Of a DNA stretch of 58,405 nucleotides, positions 23,068-32,854 are shown in pieces. The DNA comes from FLUQ01 sp031551515 (GTDB lineage: Bacteria > Desulfobacterota > Desulfovibrionia > Desulfovibrionales > Desulfovibrionaceae). The stretch spans positions 1-58,405 of the forward strand of contig JAVBNL010000017.1 in the NCBI GenBank assembly GCA_031551515.1, in the 5' to 3' direction. A model generated the notes under the pieces. It was not told where the DNA came from. It ran no database searches and was given only the letters and a program-made list of their open reading frames with translations. Made by a program: the position numbers and the translations under genes. Position 1 is the first letter of the stretch; each line of letters begins with the position of its first letter.

Positions 23068-24189
23068 TCACTTCATGTTCAGCATGTTTTTGGCCGAGGC
23101 CAGGGTTTGGTCGAACTCTTTTTGCAGGCTGTTCATCAGCTCGCGCACGGACATGATGCTGTCCACCCGGAAGGCGTTGGCGCCGGAAAAGGCGAAACCC
23201 CGTTCCAGGTTGCCTTTCATGGCGTTCAGCAGGGCGGCGGCGATACAATAGGGCGATTTGGCCGGGTCGCAGGTGCTGATGCATTGGAAAATGCAGCGGA
23301 AGTTTTTTTTGCCTTCTTCCAGCGCTTCGAGAAACTTGCTGTTGATGGCCCGGCCGGGCAGTCCCACAGGACTTTTGATGATGGTGATATCTTCGGGCCG
23401 CGCGTTCACATAGCTTTCTTTGAAGCGGATGTCGGCGTCGCATTCGTGGGTGGCCACGAAGCGGGTTCCCATCTGCACGCCGGCGGCGCCGAGATCAAGG
23501 TAGCGCTTGATATCTTCACCGGTATACACGCCCCCCGCCGCGATGACGGGTATGGCGCGGCCTTTCTGGTCTTCAAAGACTTTCATGGCTTCGACGGTTT
23601 CAGGCACGACAGTTTCCAGCGAGTGGCTGGGGTCGTTGATGTCTTCGGGTTTGAAACCCAGGTGGCCGCCGGCTTTGGGGCCTTCGACCACAAAGGCGTC
23701 AGGCAGGGTGCCGAAACGGGACGCCCATTTTTTGCAGATCAGGCTGGCAGCGCGGGCGGAAGAAACGATGGGCACAAGTTTGGTGCGAAACTCTTCTTTT
23801 TTCGCGTCGCAGGCTTCCTGCAGATAGCGGGGCAGGTCAAGGGGCAGGCCCGCGCCGGCGAAAATGACATCGATTTTTTCTTCGATGGCGGTGCGCACCA
23901 AGGCCTGAAAGTCCGTGAGCACGACCATGATGTTGACGCCCAAAACGCCGTTGGTCAACTCGCGGGCTTTTTGAATCTCGTTGCGCAGCGCGCGGATATT
24001 GGCCCCCAGAGGGTTGGTGGCCACGTCAGGCTCGCGCATGCCGATCATCGCGCCGGCGATGACGCCTACGCCGCCTTCGTTGGCCACGGCGGAAGCCAGG
24101 CGGTGCAGCGATATGCCGACGCCCATGCCGCCTTGAACTATAGGGGTTTTGGCGATAAGGTCGCCTAATTGCAAAGACGGAAAAGCCAT
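23068..24189 (-). CDS. Nitronate monooxygenase/2-nitropropane dioxygenase family flavoprotein
   Basis: This 373-aa FMN-binding TIM barrel is related to nitronate monooxygenase and FabK. PIVQGGMGVGIS at the N-terminus, FVVEGPKAGGHLG, and AAGGVYTGEDIKRYLDLGAAGVQMGTRF bind FMN phosphate. Two internal Cys-rich spots (CIFQCISTC) are unusual. It may detoxify propionate 3-nitronate or act as an enoyl reductase-like enzyme; the family does not decide this. ATG 24189 has GGAGG upstream. It follows addB by 41 nt, a gap that holds a GAGAGTG/CACTCTC hairpin (24220-24238). Confidence 0.82.
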   Translation of the reverse strand: MAFPSLQLGDLIAKTPIVQGGMGVGISLHRLASAVANEGGVGVIAGAMIGMREPDVATNPLGANIRALRNEIQKARELTNGVLGVNIMVVLTDFQALVRTAIEEKIDVIFAGAGLPLDLPRYLQEACDAKKEEFRTKLVPIVSSARAASLICKKWASRFGTLPDAFVVEGPKAGGHLGFKPEDINDPSHSLETVVPETVEAMKVFEDQKGRAIPVIAAGGVYTGEDIKRYLDLGAAGVQMGTRFVATHECDADIRFKESYVNARPEDITIIKSPVGLPGRAINSKFLEALEEGKKNFRCIFQCISTCDPAKSPYCIAAALLNAMKGNLERGFAFSGANAFRVDSIMSVRELMNSLQKEFDQTLASAKNMLNMK

Positions 24190-24230
24190 CTTTTCGATTC
24201 CTCCGGATAGAGTCTGGGTGAGAGTGTGTA

Positions 24231-27200
24231 TCACTCTCGATAGACGGCGCTCACTATACACATATTTATGTAAGGACACCAGTCACAATTTTTAGTCTCC
24301 CGCGGACGCAAAAGCGAGGTGTTCGCCATGTGGCGAAGCAGAAAGCCGAGCAGCGCGGGGATCTTCTTGCACAGAACGGCGGCGCGGTCGTCATCCGCCA
24401 TGTCCGGGCCGATCAGCGCACTCTCCGTCAGGCCGCTTTTCAGCGGCACATAAAGGGCGTCGTGCACGTCGCGGCCCGTACCGTAGAGAAACAGGTACAG
24501 ATACGCGGGCAACTGCACGCTGGCGAAATGCCCGGCCAGCTCTTCCAGCAGCGCGTCGCCATCAAGGCCGGAGGCGGGAGAGCTCTCGATTCGCCGCCAC
24601 AAATCCTCGTTTTCCCACACGCCCTTGCCGATCATGGGCAAGGAGCCGGTCTTGTAATCCAGAATAAAGAGCTTGCCATCCGCCTCGTCCACCCGGTCCA
24701 CGGTGCCCGCCAGAGTGCGCGCTTTGCCGTCAACCATGATCTGCGCCTCCATGCTTTCTTCCAGCATAAGGGGGATGCGGCCTTCCTGCTCGGGTAATAG
24801 CGCCGCAAGGTGCAGGGGGCCGGCTTCTTCAAGCATGATGCGCTCGTCGACGGGCAGGGTAGTATACAGGCTTGAAGCCGCGAATTCTTGCAGAAACAAC
24901 TCGCGCAGAGCGCGTTTGTCCGTATCGGCCGCGCCCACGGGCTTGCCCAGGCGCGCGGCGAAATAGTCGCGCAGCACTTCGTGCAACAAGGTGCCGGTGC
25001 CCAGCGGGTCTTCGTGTTCGTTCACGCCTTCCACGGGTTTGATGCGGCCGATGCGCTCGTAAAAGAAGCGGGCCGGGCAGCGCAGATAGCCGTCAAGCAA
25101 AGAGGGGGAGATGCCGCCTTGTAAAATGCGCTGCATGCGGCCGCGCACGGCCTGGGTCACCGGTATGGCGCGTTTCTCGCCGGGCACGGGCGGCAACACG
25201 CAGCCGATGCGGCGCAATGGGCCGTCTTCGCCTTTGTTTTCCGGCTTTTCCGGCGCCAAGAGGCGCCCCCGGCGGCATTCTTCATCCCAGAGCAGCTCTT
25301 CCACAAAACGGCTGCGTATTTTCTTGCCGTCCGCCAAGCCTTGCGGCTCGACCCCTTCCTGCCAGAGCAAGGTGACCTCTTTGGCCCCGGCCAGCAGGCG
25401 GAAAAAGGTATAGGCCGCCACCCGTTCCCGCCCGCGTGAAGCGGGCAGCCCGGCAAGCGGGCGCAACGCGTCGGGCAAAAGCGGGTCGTGGCGGGCGGAA
25501 CCGGGCAGCCTATCGTCCGTCAAATCCAGCACGATCAGGCGGTCAAAATGCAAAAGCCTGCTTTCCAGAAAACCCATGACCTGGGTGCCGACTAGGGGGT
25601 AGGCCTCAAAAGGCACGCGCTCTTCGCGTAAAAGCTCGCGCAGCACGGCGAACAGGGTCGGGGCGGGCAGGTTCTCTTCTTTCAGTTCGGTATGCGCCAG
25701 TTGGGGGATCACCGATTGGGTCAGGCGGTACAAACATTCGGCGTCGATGGGAAAGCGTTCCCACAAGCCCTGTCCGTATTCGTGCAGCAGTTCCGCCAGG
25801 CCTTGCAGCGCTTCGGCCAGGTCCGCCGGGCTGCGTATGTTTTCCCAGGCGGCATTTGTCGCATGCAGGATGCGGCTGAACAGGTCGCGTAAAGCGGCTG
25901 CGTCCGCCTGACTCGTGTCTGTCCGGCGCGCGCCCGCCGAATCCGCCCTGGTCTTCAGGGCCTGTTCCGCCAGCGTGGGCAGGGTTGCGAGATCCAGAAA
26001 ACGCTGCCCCGCGCGCACGGCGAGTTCCGCCTGATGCAAAATGCGCCGTAAGGGCGGCCCTTCCGGCCCGGCTCCCAGCATTTTCAAGTACGGGTGGCGC
26101 AACAGCTCGATGACGGCTTTCCAGTGATACAACGGTTTCGCGCCGTCCCGCCGCGTCTCTTGCAGGCGCAGGATGGATTCGATCAATCGGAACAACGGGG
26201 AGCGGGCAAGCGGGTAGCCCATGGAGATGTTCACCGCCGTATCCGGCAGGTGGTGCAGCACGGGCAGCAGCAGCCCGGTGTCGGGCAGCACCACGGCCGT
26301 GCCCGAAAGGCCCGGGCTGGCGGCGTTTTCATCAAGCTCGCGGCGCAGCTCGGCCAGTTGCGAATGCACGTCGTATCCGGCTCGGAAGCTGACGCGCGGC
26401 CGCTCATCCTCGCCGGGTTGTGGGCCATAGGGCCGTATGGACGTGCGCCAGCGGCTCGCCCAGCGGGCCAGGTCCGCGCAGCTCCAGTGAGGCGAGCCTT
26501 CCGCCGTGGCCGGGTCGGCATGCAGGCAGACCAGCGCGCCGTTTTGCCACAAATGCCGGAAAAGCGCCTCTTGCGCGCCGGTCAGGGTGTGAAACCCGGC
26601 CAGGATCAGCGTTTTTTCCCGCATGCCGGGCAGCTGCGGCACGCGGCCGTCGGCCAGTGCCCTGGCGGTGCAAAAAGCGTCATAGCCCGGCGTGGTCCAA
26701 CCGCGCGCATCCAGGGCGGCCTTGTAGCGGGCGTGCAGCCCGGCCAGGTTTTCCAGCAAGGCGGCGGCAAAGGGGCTGACCTGGCCTTCCATGTGCCCGT
26801 AGTCTTCCGGCACGCGGTTGTGCAGAAAAAAGTCTTCCATCAAATTGGCCAGCCGCACGCCCCAAGGGAAAAACCGGCGCGAATCGTCAAGGGGCAAATC
26901 GCGCAGCAGATTGCCTTTGCCGCCATCCTGGTCGCGCGCTTCGCGCACGCAGCGCAGCAGCAGGGCCACCTGGTCCAAAAGCCCGGCGGTCATGGCGGGT
27001 GAACCGGCAATGCCCGCGCGCATCAGGCTGAACAGGGCTGTCACCGCTTCCATGCGCGGCAAGATGCAGGGCTTGGGTATGCGCGCGTCTTGCGCCAGCA
27101 GATCGGTCATGTACCGGGCGGGCCGCGCGTGGGGAAAGATGAAGCAGGATTCGCCGATTCGGCCGTTCGTGCGTTCAAGGGCCAGGTCGATCAGGGCGGG

Positions 27201-27248
27201 CAGGAATGGCCGCTGCCAGGGCACGAGAAGAAAAGGAGCGCCGTTCAT
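24231..27248 (-). CDS. AddB-like PD-(D/E)XK nuclease, partner of the AddA-like helicase
   Basis: A 1005-aa protein of the RecB-family exonuclease/AddB kind processes DNA double-strand ends for recombination. The nuclease domain is in the C-terminal quarter, with GTLLHEVLRDYF, GTVDRVDEADGKLFILDYKTG (catalytic Asp and Lys) and the closing CDWCPYINMC. Together with an upstream Cys (CPARFFYERIG) this resembles the Fe-S staple of AddB. The N-terminal region is helicase-like without a Walker A. The start overlaps the addA stop by 4 nt (ATGA), so the two are translationally coupled. Confidence 0.86.
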   Translation of the reverse strand: MNGAPFLLVPWQRPFLPALIDLALERTNGRIGESCFIFPHARPARYMTDLLAQDARIPKPCILPRMEAVTALFSLMRAGIAGSPAMTAGLLDQVALLLRCVREARDQDGGKGNLLRDLPLDDSRRFFPWGVRLANLMEDFFLHNRVPEDYGHMEGQVSPFAAALLENLAGLHARYKAALDARGWTTPGYDAFCTARALADGRVPQLPGMREKTLILAGFHTLTGAQEALFRHLWQNGALVCLHADPATAEGSPHWSCADLARWASRWRTSIRPYGPQPGEDERPRVSFRAGYDVHSQLAELRRELDENAASPGLSGTAVVLPDTGLLLPVLHHLPDTAVNISMGYPLARSPLFRLIESILRLQETRRDGAKPLYHWKAVIELLRHPYLKMLGAGPEGPPLRRILHQAELAVRAGQRFLDLATLPTLAEQALKTRADSAGARRTDTSQADAAALRDLFSRILHATNAAWENIRSPADLAEALQGLAELLHEYGQGLWERFPIDAECLYRLTQSVIPQLAHTELKEENLPAPTLFAVLRELLREERVPFEAYPLVGTQVMGFLESRLLHFDRLIVLDLTDDRLPGSARHDPLLPDALRPLAGLPASRGRERVAAYTFFRLLAGAKEVTLLWQEGVEPQGLADGKKIRSRFVEELLWDEECRRGRLLAPEKPENKGEDGPLRRIGCVLPPVPGEKRAIPVTQAVRGRMQRILQGGISPSLLDGYLRCPARFFYERIGRIKPVEGVNEHEDPLGTGTLLHEVLRDYFAARLGKPVGAADTDKRALRELFLQEFAASSLYTTLPVDERIMLEEAGPLHLAALLPEQEGRIPLMLEESMEAQIMVDGKARTLAGTVDRVDEADGKLFILDYKTGSLPMIGKGVWENEDLWRRIESSPASGLDGDALLEELAGHFASVQLPAYLYLFLYGTGRDVHDALYVPLKSGLTESALIGPDMADDDRAAVLCKKIPALLGFLLRHMANTSLLRPRETKNCDWCPYINMCIVSAVYRE

Positions 27249-30200
27249 GCTGACGCCGCCTTGTGATCGTATGCAACCGGCATCAGTGCCCGTCCGTCAA
27301 GATAGACGATGACGCCGCGCACAGGGCGGCCGGGGCAGGCGGCGGCCAGCAAACCGAGATAGCGCATGACCTGCGCGCGGTGCTGGGCATCCGGCTGGCC
27401 GGTCTTGTATTCAACCGCCAGCAAGGGAGAGCCGGGTTCGTCAACCAGAAGGTCCACCCGGTGCAGCGCGCCTTGCCCGTCCAGCAGTGATTGTTCCGCC
27501 CTGCCGTGGCGAATCCACGTTGCCGCTTCCGGCAGCGCGGCGTACCAGGTCAGCATGGCCGTCATGTCGCGCTCTACCGCTTCCGGGTCGGGCAGCGGCA
27601 GAGGGAAGACGCGCATGGCGTGGCGCACCGCGCGTTCGGCGTCAGCCGCCGGACCGTTTGCCGTCAGTTGCAGGGCCTCAAGGCCTGCATGGGCCAAAAG
27701 GCCGCGCCGTCGTTCGGAAAAACCCCTGTCTTCCGCCGGGTTGCGGAAAATCTTCAGGCGCGGCAGCCAGCCCATGGGCCGCTGGGGAGACGGCGATGGA
27801 AGAAGAGATTCGGCGAGAGCAGGGCTCCGCCCTGCACCCGCCAGGGAGCTAAGCTCCCTGGACCCTGATATGGCAGATGGGGGCGTTGTTCCGCTTTCAT
27901 GCACGCCGTCGGTAAAAGGCAGATCGCGCAGCAGCACGGCCAGGGCCTTGGCCAGGGCGGAAGAATACACGGAACGGCCCGTTTCGGTGATAAAGGCGTG
28001 CAGTTCTTCCACCGGGCGGGTCCAGGCGACGTAGAGCAAATTCAGGCGTTCCGCGGCGTTGCGCAGCAGCGCTTCATAATACGGGTCGCCCAGGTGCCGC
28101 GTGCGGTAGGTGATGAGCGGCAGGCCCAGCACTTCCGCCTGCACCAGGGGCGCGTCTGCCGGGTCGGCCTGGTGGTGGTAGGGCACGATGACCACGGGAA
28201 ATTCCAGGCCCTTGGCTTTATGCATGCTGCAAATGCGCACGGCATCCATGCTTTCGGGCATGGGCACGCGCTCGTCCTTGCCGTTTTCCGCCCAATAATC
28301 GAGAAAGGAAGAGAGGGAACTGTGCCCGGCATTTTCCGCGGCGAAAGCCACCTCCGCAAAGCGGCGCAAGAAGGGAGCCTGCTCGGGCGCGCGTTCGTGC
28401 AGGCGAAAGTGGCGCGTCAGCTCCAGCACGGTGTCATAGGCGCTCATCAGCCCTGCCTGGTCCAGAAAAGGAGCGAGGCTAGCGGCCCAGCTTTCAGGGA
28501 AATCGCGGCGATAGGCCATGAACAGCGGTTCATTCGCTGTCGCGGCATCGGCCCGCACCCGCGCCAGCCAGTCGGTTAGTATTCTTTCATCCGGGCCGAA
28601 GAGGGGGCCGAACAGTTCCGGCCCGGAAATGCAGCTCCAGAAAGCGGCGTCGTCCAGCGGGTATTCCAGAAAGGCCAGGGTGTCCACAAGGCGCGCTATC
28701 AGCGGGTGCGCGCCCAGGCAAAAGCTGTGGTCCGTGACCACGGGAACGCCCCATTCCGCCAGCCAGCCCGCGATGCTTGCCGCGTCGCTGTTCTTGCGCA
28801 CCAGCACGGCGATATCCCCGGGCGGCCGCCGTAGTAGCAGGTCGTCAAGCAGCAGCGCGCGCAGTTTTTCGCACACCGACTCGGCAAGTTCCGCCCCGGA
28901 AGGGGCCGCGATGCGGGTCAGCCGCACCAGGCCGGGGTTGGCGGCGTTTTTTTCGGGAACCGCCTGTTCGCAATCGGCAAAAGCGGCGCACAAAGCCACG
29001 CGGGCTTTTTGCATCAGGTGCGGCGGGCAGTTGGCGGGCAGCATGGCCGCAAGCACGGCGGCCGCTTGTTCCTGATCGGCCAGACGGCCGAAAAGGGCGT
29101 TGTTGAACGCCACGATGGCCGGGGCGCTGCGCCAGTTATTGGCCAGCGTGTTTCTGGCCGGGCTTTTTTCAAGCATGGCCGCCAGTTCCGGGTTTGCCGC
29201 GACCGCGTCAAACAGTTCGGCGTTGCCGCCCCGCCAGCCGTAGATGGCCTGCTTCACATCGCCCACATAGGTCAGCGAGCCGCCCTGGGCCAGGCAGTTG
29301 ACGGCCAGCGGCAAAATGGAGCGCCACTGGTCGGTGCTGGTATCTTGAAATTCGTCGAACAAAAGGTGAGTCAGCGTATCGCCCATGCGGCAGAAAGCAT
29401 CGGAAACGCCGTTATCGGCGCCAAGGGCGCGCAGGGCCAAAAGGGGCAGGCGGGCGGCGGGCACCAGGCCCTCTTCGCGCTGAATGGTTTCCAACTCGTC
29501 CGTCAAGGGCCGGGCCAGGTTGATGAAAGGCAAAATATCCAAGGCGGTGAGCAGGGCCGGGCCGTGGCTCACAAGGCCAGTGTAGGCCGTCAGCAAATCG
29601 CGGTGCGCCTCTTGCGCGTCTTCAGAAGCGCGCCCTTTGCTGGCCTTGGTCTGCCAGTCGTTGAAGTCGGTTTTATTGCCGAATTCCGATTCGCGTGGAA
29701 TCTCCAGAGGGCGGCAGGCCTGGCAGCGCTCAAGAAATTTTGCGGCATAGGCGATGAGGGTCAGTTTTTCGTCCCGCACGAACCCCGCAAGGGCGGCCGC
29801 GCTTTGCGTCAAATCGCGATGCATGGCGGCGAGAATGCTCGCGGCGGCCTTTTCCGTTTCCGGCGGAGGCAGCGGGGTGCCTTGAAGAAAGAGTTGTATC
29901 ACCTCCAGCAGCCGGGCGCGTAAAACCTTACCTGCTATGAACCCGGCGGACCTGCCGTGCCGCAAAAGACCGGCGCAGGCGCCGCGCAGGGCGGTTTGCA
30001 CCGCGGCGTCGCCGTTTGCCGCCTGGTCCAGCATGGCGTCGTACAATGGGGTGAGGGTTTCCTGCGGTGAAAATACCGGCGTGAAGTCGGGCGGCAGCGA
30101 AAGGGCAAGGGCGTTCAGCCGCACCAAGAGGGTCAGCAGACTGTCTATGGTCCGAATGTTCAGCGCGTCGAGGTGGCGCAGAAAGACCCCCACCCAGTGG

Positions 30201-30508
30201 CGGGACTGTTCCGGAGTGAGCGGAAAAGCAGGGTCGGCGGCCAAATCGCGCGAAAGAGCCCGCGATTTGAGTTCGCGAATGACTCTGGCCTGCATTTCCG
30301 CGGCGGCTTTGTTGGTGAAGGTGGCCGCGAGAATGCCGGATGGGGGGTACGCGCCCATTGCCGCGGGGGCGCCGGCAGACGGCGTTTTGTGCGTGGCGCA
30401 GGCCGGGGACGCGGCATCCGGCGAGGCTTTGGCCAGGTGCGCAAGAAACCGCCGGGTCAGGGTGTAGGTCTTGCCGGACCCGGCGGAGGCTTTGATTTGT
30501 TCCAGCAT
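27245..30508 (-). CDS. addA: AddA-like UvrD-family helicase/nuclease with an in-frame repeat insertion
   Basis: This 1087-aa subunit has Walker A in KASAGSGKTYTLTRRF, DEFQDTSTDQW (motif II), VGDVKQAIYGWRG (motif III) and SMHKAKGLEFPVVIV (motif V/VI region). A C-terminal PD-(D/E)XK nuclease ends LLAVEYKTG. ATG 30508 is chosen because it starts immediately before the Walker A, as in the family; the longer frame runs into the upstream gene. The Walker A is followed by a low-complexity Ala/Pro-rich insert (about residues 35-55). About residues 878-897 are encoded by a double-hairpin repeat (27819-27874). Confidence 0.88.
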   Translation of the reverse strand: MLEQIKASAGSGKTYTLTRRFLAHLAKASPDAASPACATHKTPSAGAPAAMGAYPPSGILAATFTNKAAAEMQARVIRELKSRALSRDLAADPAFPLTPEQSRHWVGVFLRHLDALNIRTIDSLLTLLVRLNALALSLPPDFTPVFSPQETLTPLYDAMLDQAANGDAAVQTALRGACAGLLRHGRSAGFIAGKVLRARLLEVIQLFLQGTPLPPPETEKAAASILAAMHRDLTQSAAALAGFVRDEKLTLIAYAAKFLERCQACRPLEIPRESEFGNKTDFNDWQTKASKGRASEDAQEAHRDLLTAYTGLVSHGPALLTALDILPFINLARPLTDELETIQREEGLVPAARLPLLALRALGADNGVSDAFCRMGDTLTHLLFDEFQDTSTDQWRSILPLAVNCLAQGGSLTYVGDVKQAIYGWRGGNAELFDAVAANPELAAMLEKSPARNTLANNWRSAPAIVAFNNALFGRLADQEQAAAVLAAMLPANCPPHLMQKARVALCAAFADCEQAVPEKNAANPGLVRLTRIAAPSGAELAESVCEKLRALLLDDLLLRRPPGDIAVLVRKNSDAASIAGWLAEWGVPVVTDHSFCLGAHPLIARLVDTLAFLEYPLDDAAFWSCISGPELFGPLFGPDERILTDWLARVRADAATANEPLFMAYRRDFPESWAASLAPFLDQAGLMSAYDTVLELTRHFRLHERAPEQAPFLRRFAEVAFAAENAGHSSLSSFLDYWAENGKDERVPMPESMDAVRICSMHKAKGLEFPVVIVPYHHQADPADAPLVQAEVLGLPLITYRTRHLGDPYYEALLRNAAERLNLLYVAWTRPVEELHAFITETGRSVYSSALAKALAVLLRDLPFTDGVHESGTTPPSAISGSRELSSLAGAGRSPALAESLLPSPSPQRPMGWLPRLKIFRNPAEDRGFSERRRGLLAHAGLEALQLTANGPAADAERAVRHAMRVFPLPLPDPEAVERDMTAMLTWYAALPEAATWIRHGRAEQSLLDGQGALHRVDLLVDEPGSPLLAVEYKTGQPDAQHRAQVMRYLGLLAAACPGRPVRGVIVYLDGRALMPVAYDHKAASA
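27819..27874 (+). repeat. Double-hairpin dispersed repeat, copy 3, inside the AddA-like coding sequence
   Basis: Hairpin 1 is GCAGGGCTCCGCCCTGC (27819-27835), then ACCCG. Hairpin 2 lies at 27841-27861 (CCAGGGAGCT/AGCTCCCTGG) and the tail is ACCCTGATATGGC (27862-27874). It matches the layout and tail of copies 1 and 2. It is read in frame, antisense to this orientation, as about 20 residues rich in Ser, Gly and Ala. Confidence 0.75.
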
Positions 30509-30575
30509 CGCGCTCAGTATGCCGGAGACGCTTTCCGCCCGCCACAAGAAAATAGGGGCGGCGCGAGAAAGAAAA

Positions 30576-31289
30576 TCAGGCGGGTTCCAGTTTGCCCTCG
30601 GGGGCGGCGGGAGGGGCCGCATCAGCCGGGCTTGACGTGACAACCGCGCCGGGGTCGGCTTCTTTCGCTTCAGGCTGGTCAAGGGCGGGGGCGGGGCCGC
30701 TGGATGCGGAACCCAGCACCTCGACGGTTCTGCGCAGCTCTTCGGCGTATGAGCGAATGCCTTTGGCCAGAACCGAAACGCCTTGCTGCAGGCGGTATTT
30801 GACGCGGCTGAGCAGATAAAATTGAACGCCGACCGCGCAGACCAGAATCAGGCCGATGACGGGCAGCATATCTTTTTCGTTGTACAGCCATAACGGCAGG
30901 CAGAGCAGGCCGCAGAGCAGGTACACCACAAAGGAGGCGGCGCTGCTGGTGCTCAGCCCCAACCACTGCAAGATGCTTTCCGCGCTGCCGGTCAGCGTGA
31001 CCTTGCGGGTGCTGTGGTTGGCGACGGCCACGTACATGCCGCTTTTGGGGCTGCGAGCCTTGATAAGGCTGATCTCATGCCCCGCCTGCAACGGAATGTT
31101 GCCGTACAGTGTGATGCAGCTGTCTTTGTCGCCGCTATACATCCAGCATTCGGTGACGGTGTCGCCTTTCGGACCGAAAGCCGCGCTGGTGTCGGCATTC
31201 GCCGAATTGGCACGCAGATATTTGACGGAACTGATCCGCCCGGTATCGTGGTCCAATGCAAGAGGAGTGCCCAAAACGGTAATGTTCAT
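30576..31289 (-). CDS. Membrane protein of unknown function, two predicted helices
   Basis: A 237-aa protein is not recognised as any named family. Two adjacent hydrophobic segments lie at about 112-132 and 137-160, followed by a helical stretch and a Pro/Ala/Glu-rich C-terminus. The first ~105 residues are soluble and beta-rich in appearance (NITVLGTPLALDHDTG). It begins 6 nt after the PFK stop and is followed by the AddA-like gene after 67 nt, suggesting one transcript. Confidence 0.7.
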   Translation of the reverse strand: MNITVLGTPLALDHDTGRISSVKYLRANSANADTSAAFGPKGDTVTECWMYSGDKDSCITLYGNIPLQAGHEISLIKARSPKSGMYVAVANHSTRKVTLTGSAESILQWLGLSTSSAASFVVYLLCGLLCLPLWLYNEKDMLPVIGLILVCAVGVQFYLLSRVKYRLQQGVSVLAKGIRSYAEELRRTVEVLGSASSGPAPALDQPEAKEADPGAVVTSSPADAAPPAAPEGKLEPA

Positions 31290-31295
31290 TGCGGA

Positions 31296-32654
31296 TCAGG
31301 TCAGGGTTTCGCCGGGGCAGCCGGCGGTTTCGCCGGGCACCATGCCCGCCAGATCCATTTGGCCCGTTGACTCCAGAACAGCGCGCCAGTAACCCGATTG
31401 CGGGTTCACCTTTTGGCGTTTTCTGATGATCAGGTCGATGGGCAGGTGCACGTAGCGGTCCATCAGTTTCGCCACCACCATGCCGGTTTTGCCCGCCATG
31501 GCGGCGTGCACGGCGTTTTGCCCCAGAAAGCCGCAATACACGCGGTCGTTGGCGTTGGCCGGAATGGAACGAATGATATAGCTGGGGTCGATGTATTTGA
31601 CGGAATGATCGATGCCCTTTTCTTTCAGATACGTGTTGATCTCTTTACGCAAAAAGTCGCCGATATCGCCCAGAACAGGGTTGCCGGAAGCATCCGTCTT
31701 GCCTGAAAGCTGCAATAGATTCTGGCCCGCCCCTTCCGCGACCACAATGACCGCGTGTTTGCGCATTTTCAAACGCAGGGCAAGGGCGGGCAAAAGGCCG
31801 CCGGGGCCGTCAAGGTGGAAGGGCACTTCAGGTATCAGCACGAAGTTGACCTCTTTGAGGGCCATGGTGGCCTGGGCCGCGATAAAGCCCGATTCGCGGC
31901 CCATCAGCTTGACGATGCCGATGCCGTTGCGCGAGCCCAGCGCTTCGATGTGCGCGCACTGAATGGCTTCCGTGGCTTTGAACACCGCGGTTTCAAAACC
32001 GAAGGACTGGCTGATGAAATTGATGTCGTTGTCGATGGTCTTGGGTATGCCGATGACGGCGATACGCAGATTGCGTTTGCCCACCTCGACGTTGATGGCG
32101 TTCATGGCCTTCATGCTGCCGTCGCCGCCGATGACGAAGAGCACGCTGACATTCAGGCGCTCAAGCGAATCGACGATCTCTTCCGGCGACTGCGGGCCGC
32201 GGGAAGAGCCGAGTATGGTGCCCCCGAACTGGTGAATGTCGGAAACCGAATGCGGGGTGAGTTCCACGACCTCGTGCCCGTATTTGGGAATAAACCCTTC
32301 CAGCCCGTAGCGAATGCCCAGAACGGCCGGGACCTTGTAATTGTGAAAGGCCTCCATGACGATGGCCCGGATAACGTCGTTGATGCCGGGGCAAAGCCCG
32401 CCGCAGGTCACGATGGCGCATTTGGTTTTGGCGGAGTCGAAGTACATGAACTCGCGCGGTCCGGCGGGTTCAAAGCATGCGGCTACGGGGTCTTTGCCTT
32501 CCAGCTCGTCCAGGTATTCGCTGTCCAGAAAAAACGGCGTTACCCCGCCAATGAAGTTCGTATACGACAGGGGGGAAGGAATTTTAGCGGTACCCAGCGT
32601 GGGTATCGAGGTGTCGAACGAACAATCTTCAAGAGTGACGCAATGCGAAGGCAT
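31296..32654 (-). CDS. pfkA: ATP-dependent 6-phosphofructokinase
   Basis: This glycolytic enzyme phosphorylates fructose 6-phosphate; it is 452 aa, of the long clade seen in spirochaetes, plants and some Desulfovibrio. IVTCGGLCPGINDVIR, VIGGDGSMKAM and GIPKTIDNDI are the substrate and catalytic motifs. Gly in GGDGS (instead of Asp) favours ATP over PPi as donor. ATG 32654 has AAGGAG 7 nt upstream; the TTG at 32660 is too close to that site. It is divergent from the serine dehydratase gene and heads the PFK to NMO gene run. Confidence 0.9.
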   Translation of the reverse strand: MPSHCVTLEDCSFDTSIPTLGTAKIPSPLSYTNFIGGVTPFFLDSEYLDELEGKDPVAACFEPAGPREFMYFDSAKTKCAIVTCGGLCPGINDVIRAIVMEAFHNYKVPAVLGIRYGLEGFIPKYGHEVVELTPHSVSDIHQFGGTILGSSRGPQSPEEIVDSLERLNVSVLFVIGGDGSMKAMNAINVEVGKRNLRIAVIGIPKTIDNDINFISQSFGFETAVFKATEAIQCAHIEALGSRNGIGIVKLMGRESGFIAAQATMALKEVNFVLIPEVPFHLDGPGGLLPALALRLKMRKHAVIVVAEGAGQNLLQLSGKTDASGNPVLGDIGDFLRKEINTYLKEKGIDHSVKYIDPSYIIRSIPANANDRVYCGFLGQNAVHAAMAGKTGMVVAKLMDRYVHLPIDLIIRKRQKVNPQSGYWRAVLESTGQMDLAGMVPGETAGCPGETLT

Positions 32655-32854
32655 GGGCAAACTCCTTGCTGTACCATAACAAGCCTTGTAGTTTATCAGA
32701 AAATATATAAATGTGCCAGTGCCGCGCGAGAGCTTTTATAACGGCCTTCGGTTGTTCGCGACTTTCTTCTTTGCCCTTGCTGCTCGCTGTGTTATGCACC
32801 GGAAAAGCTTCATCTTTGTCTTTGCAACGCGGCCCATAAATAGCAACAGGGAAT

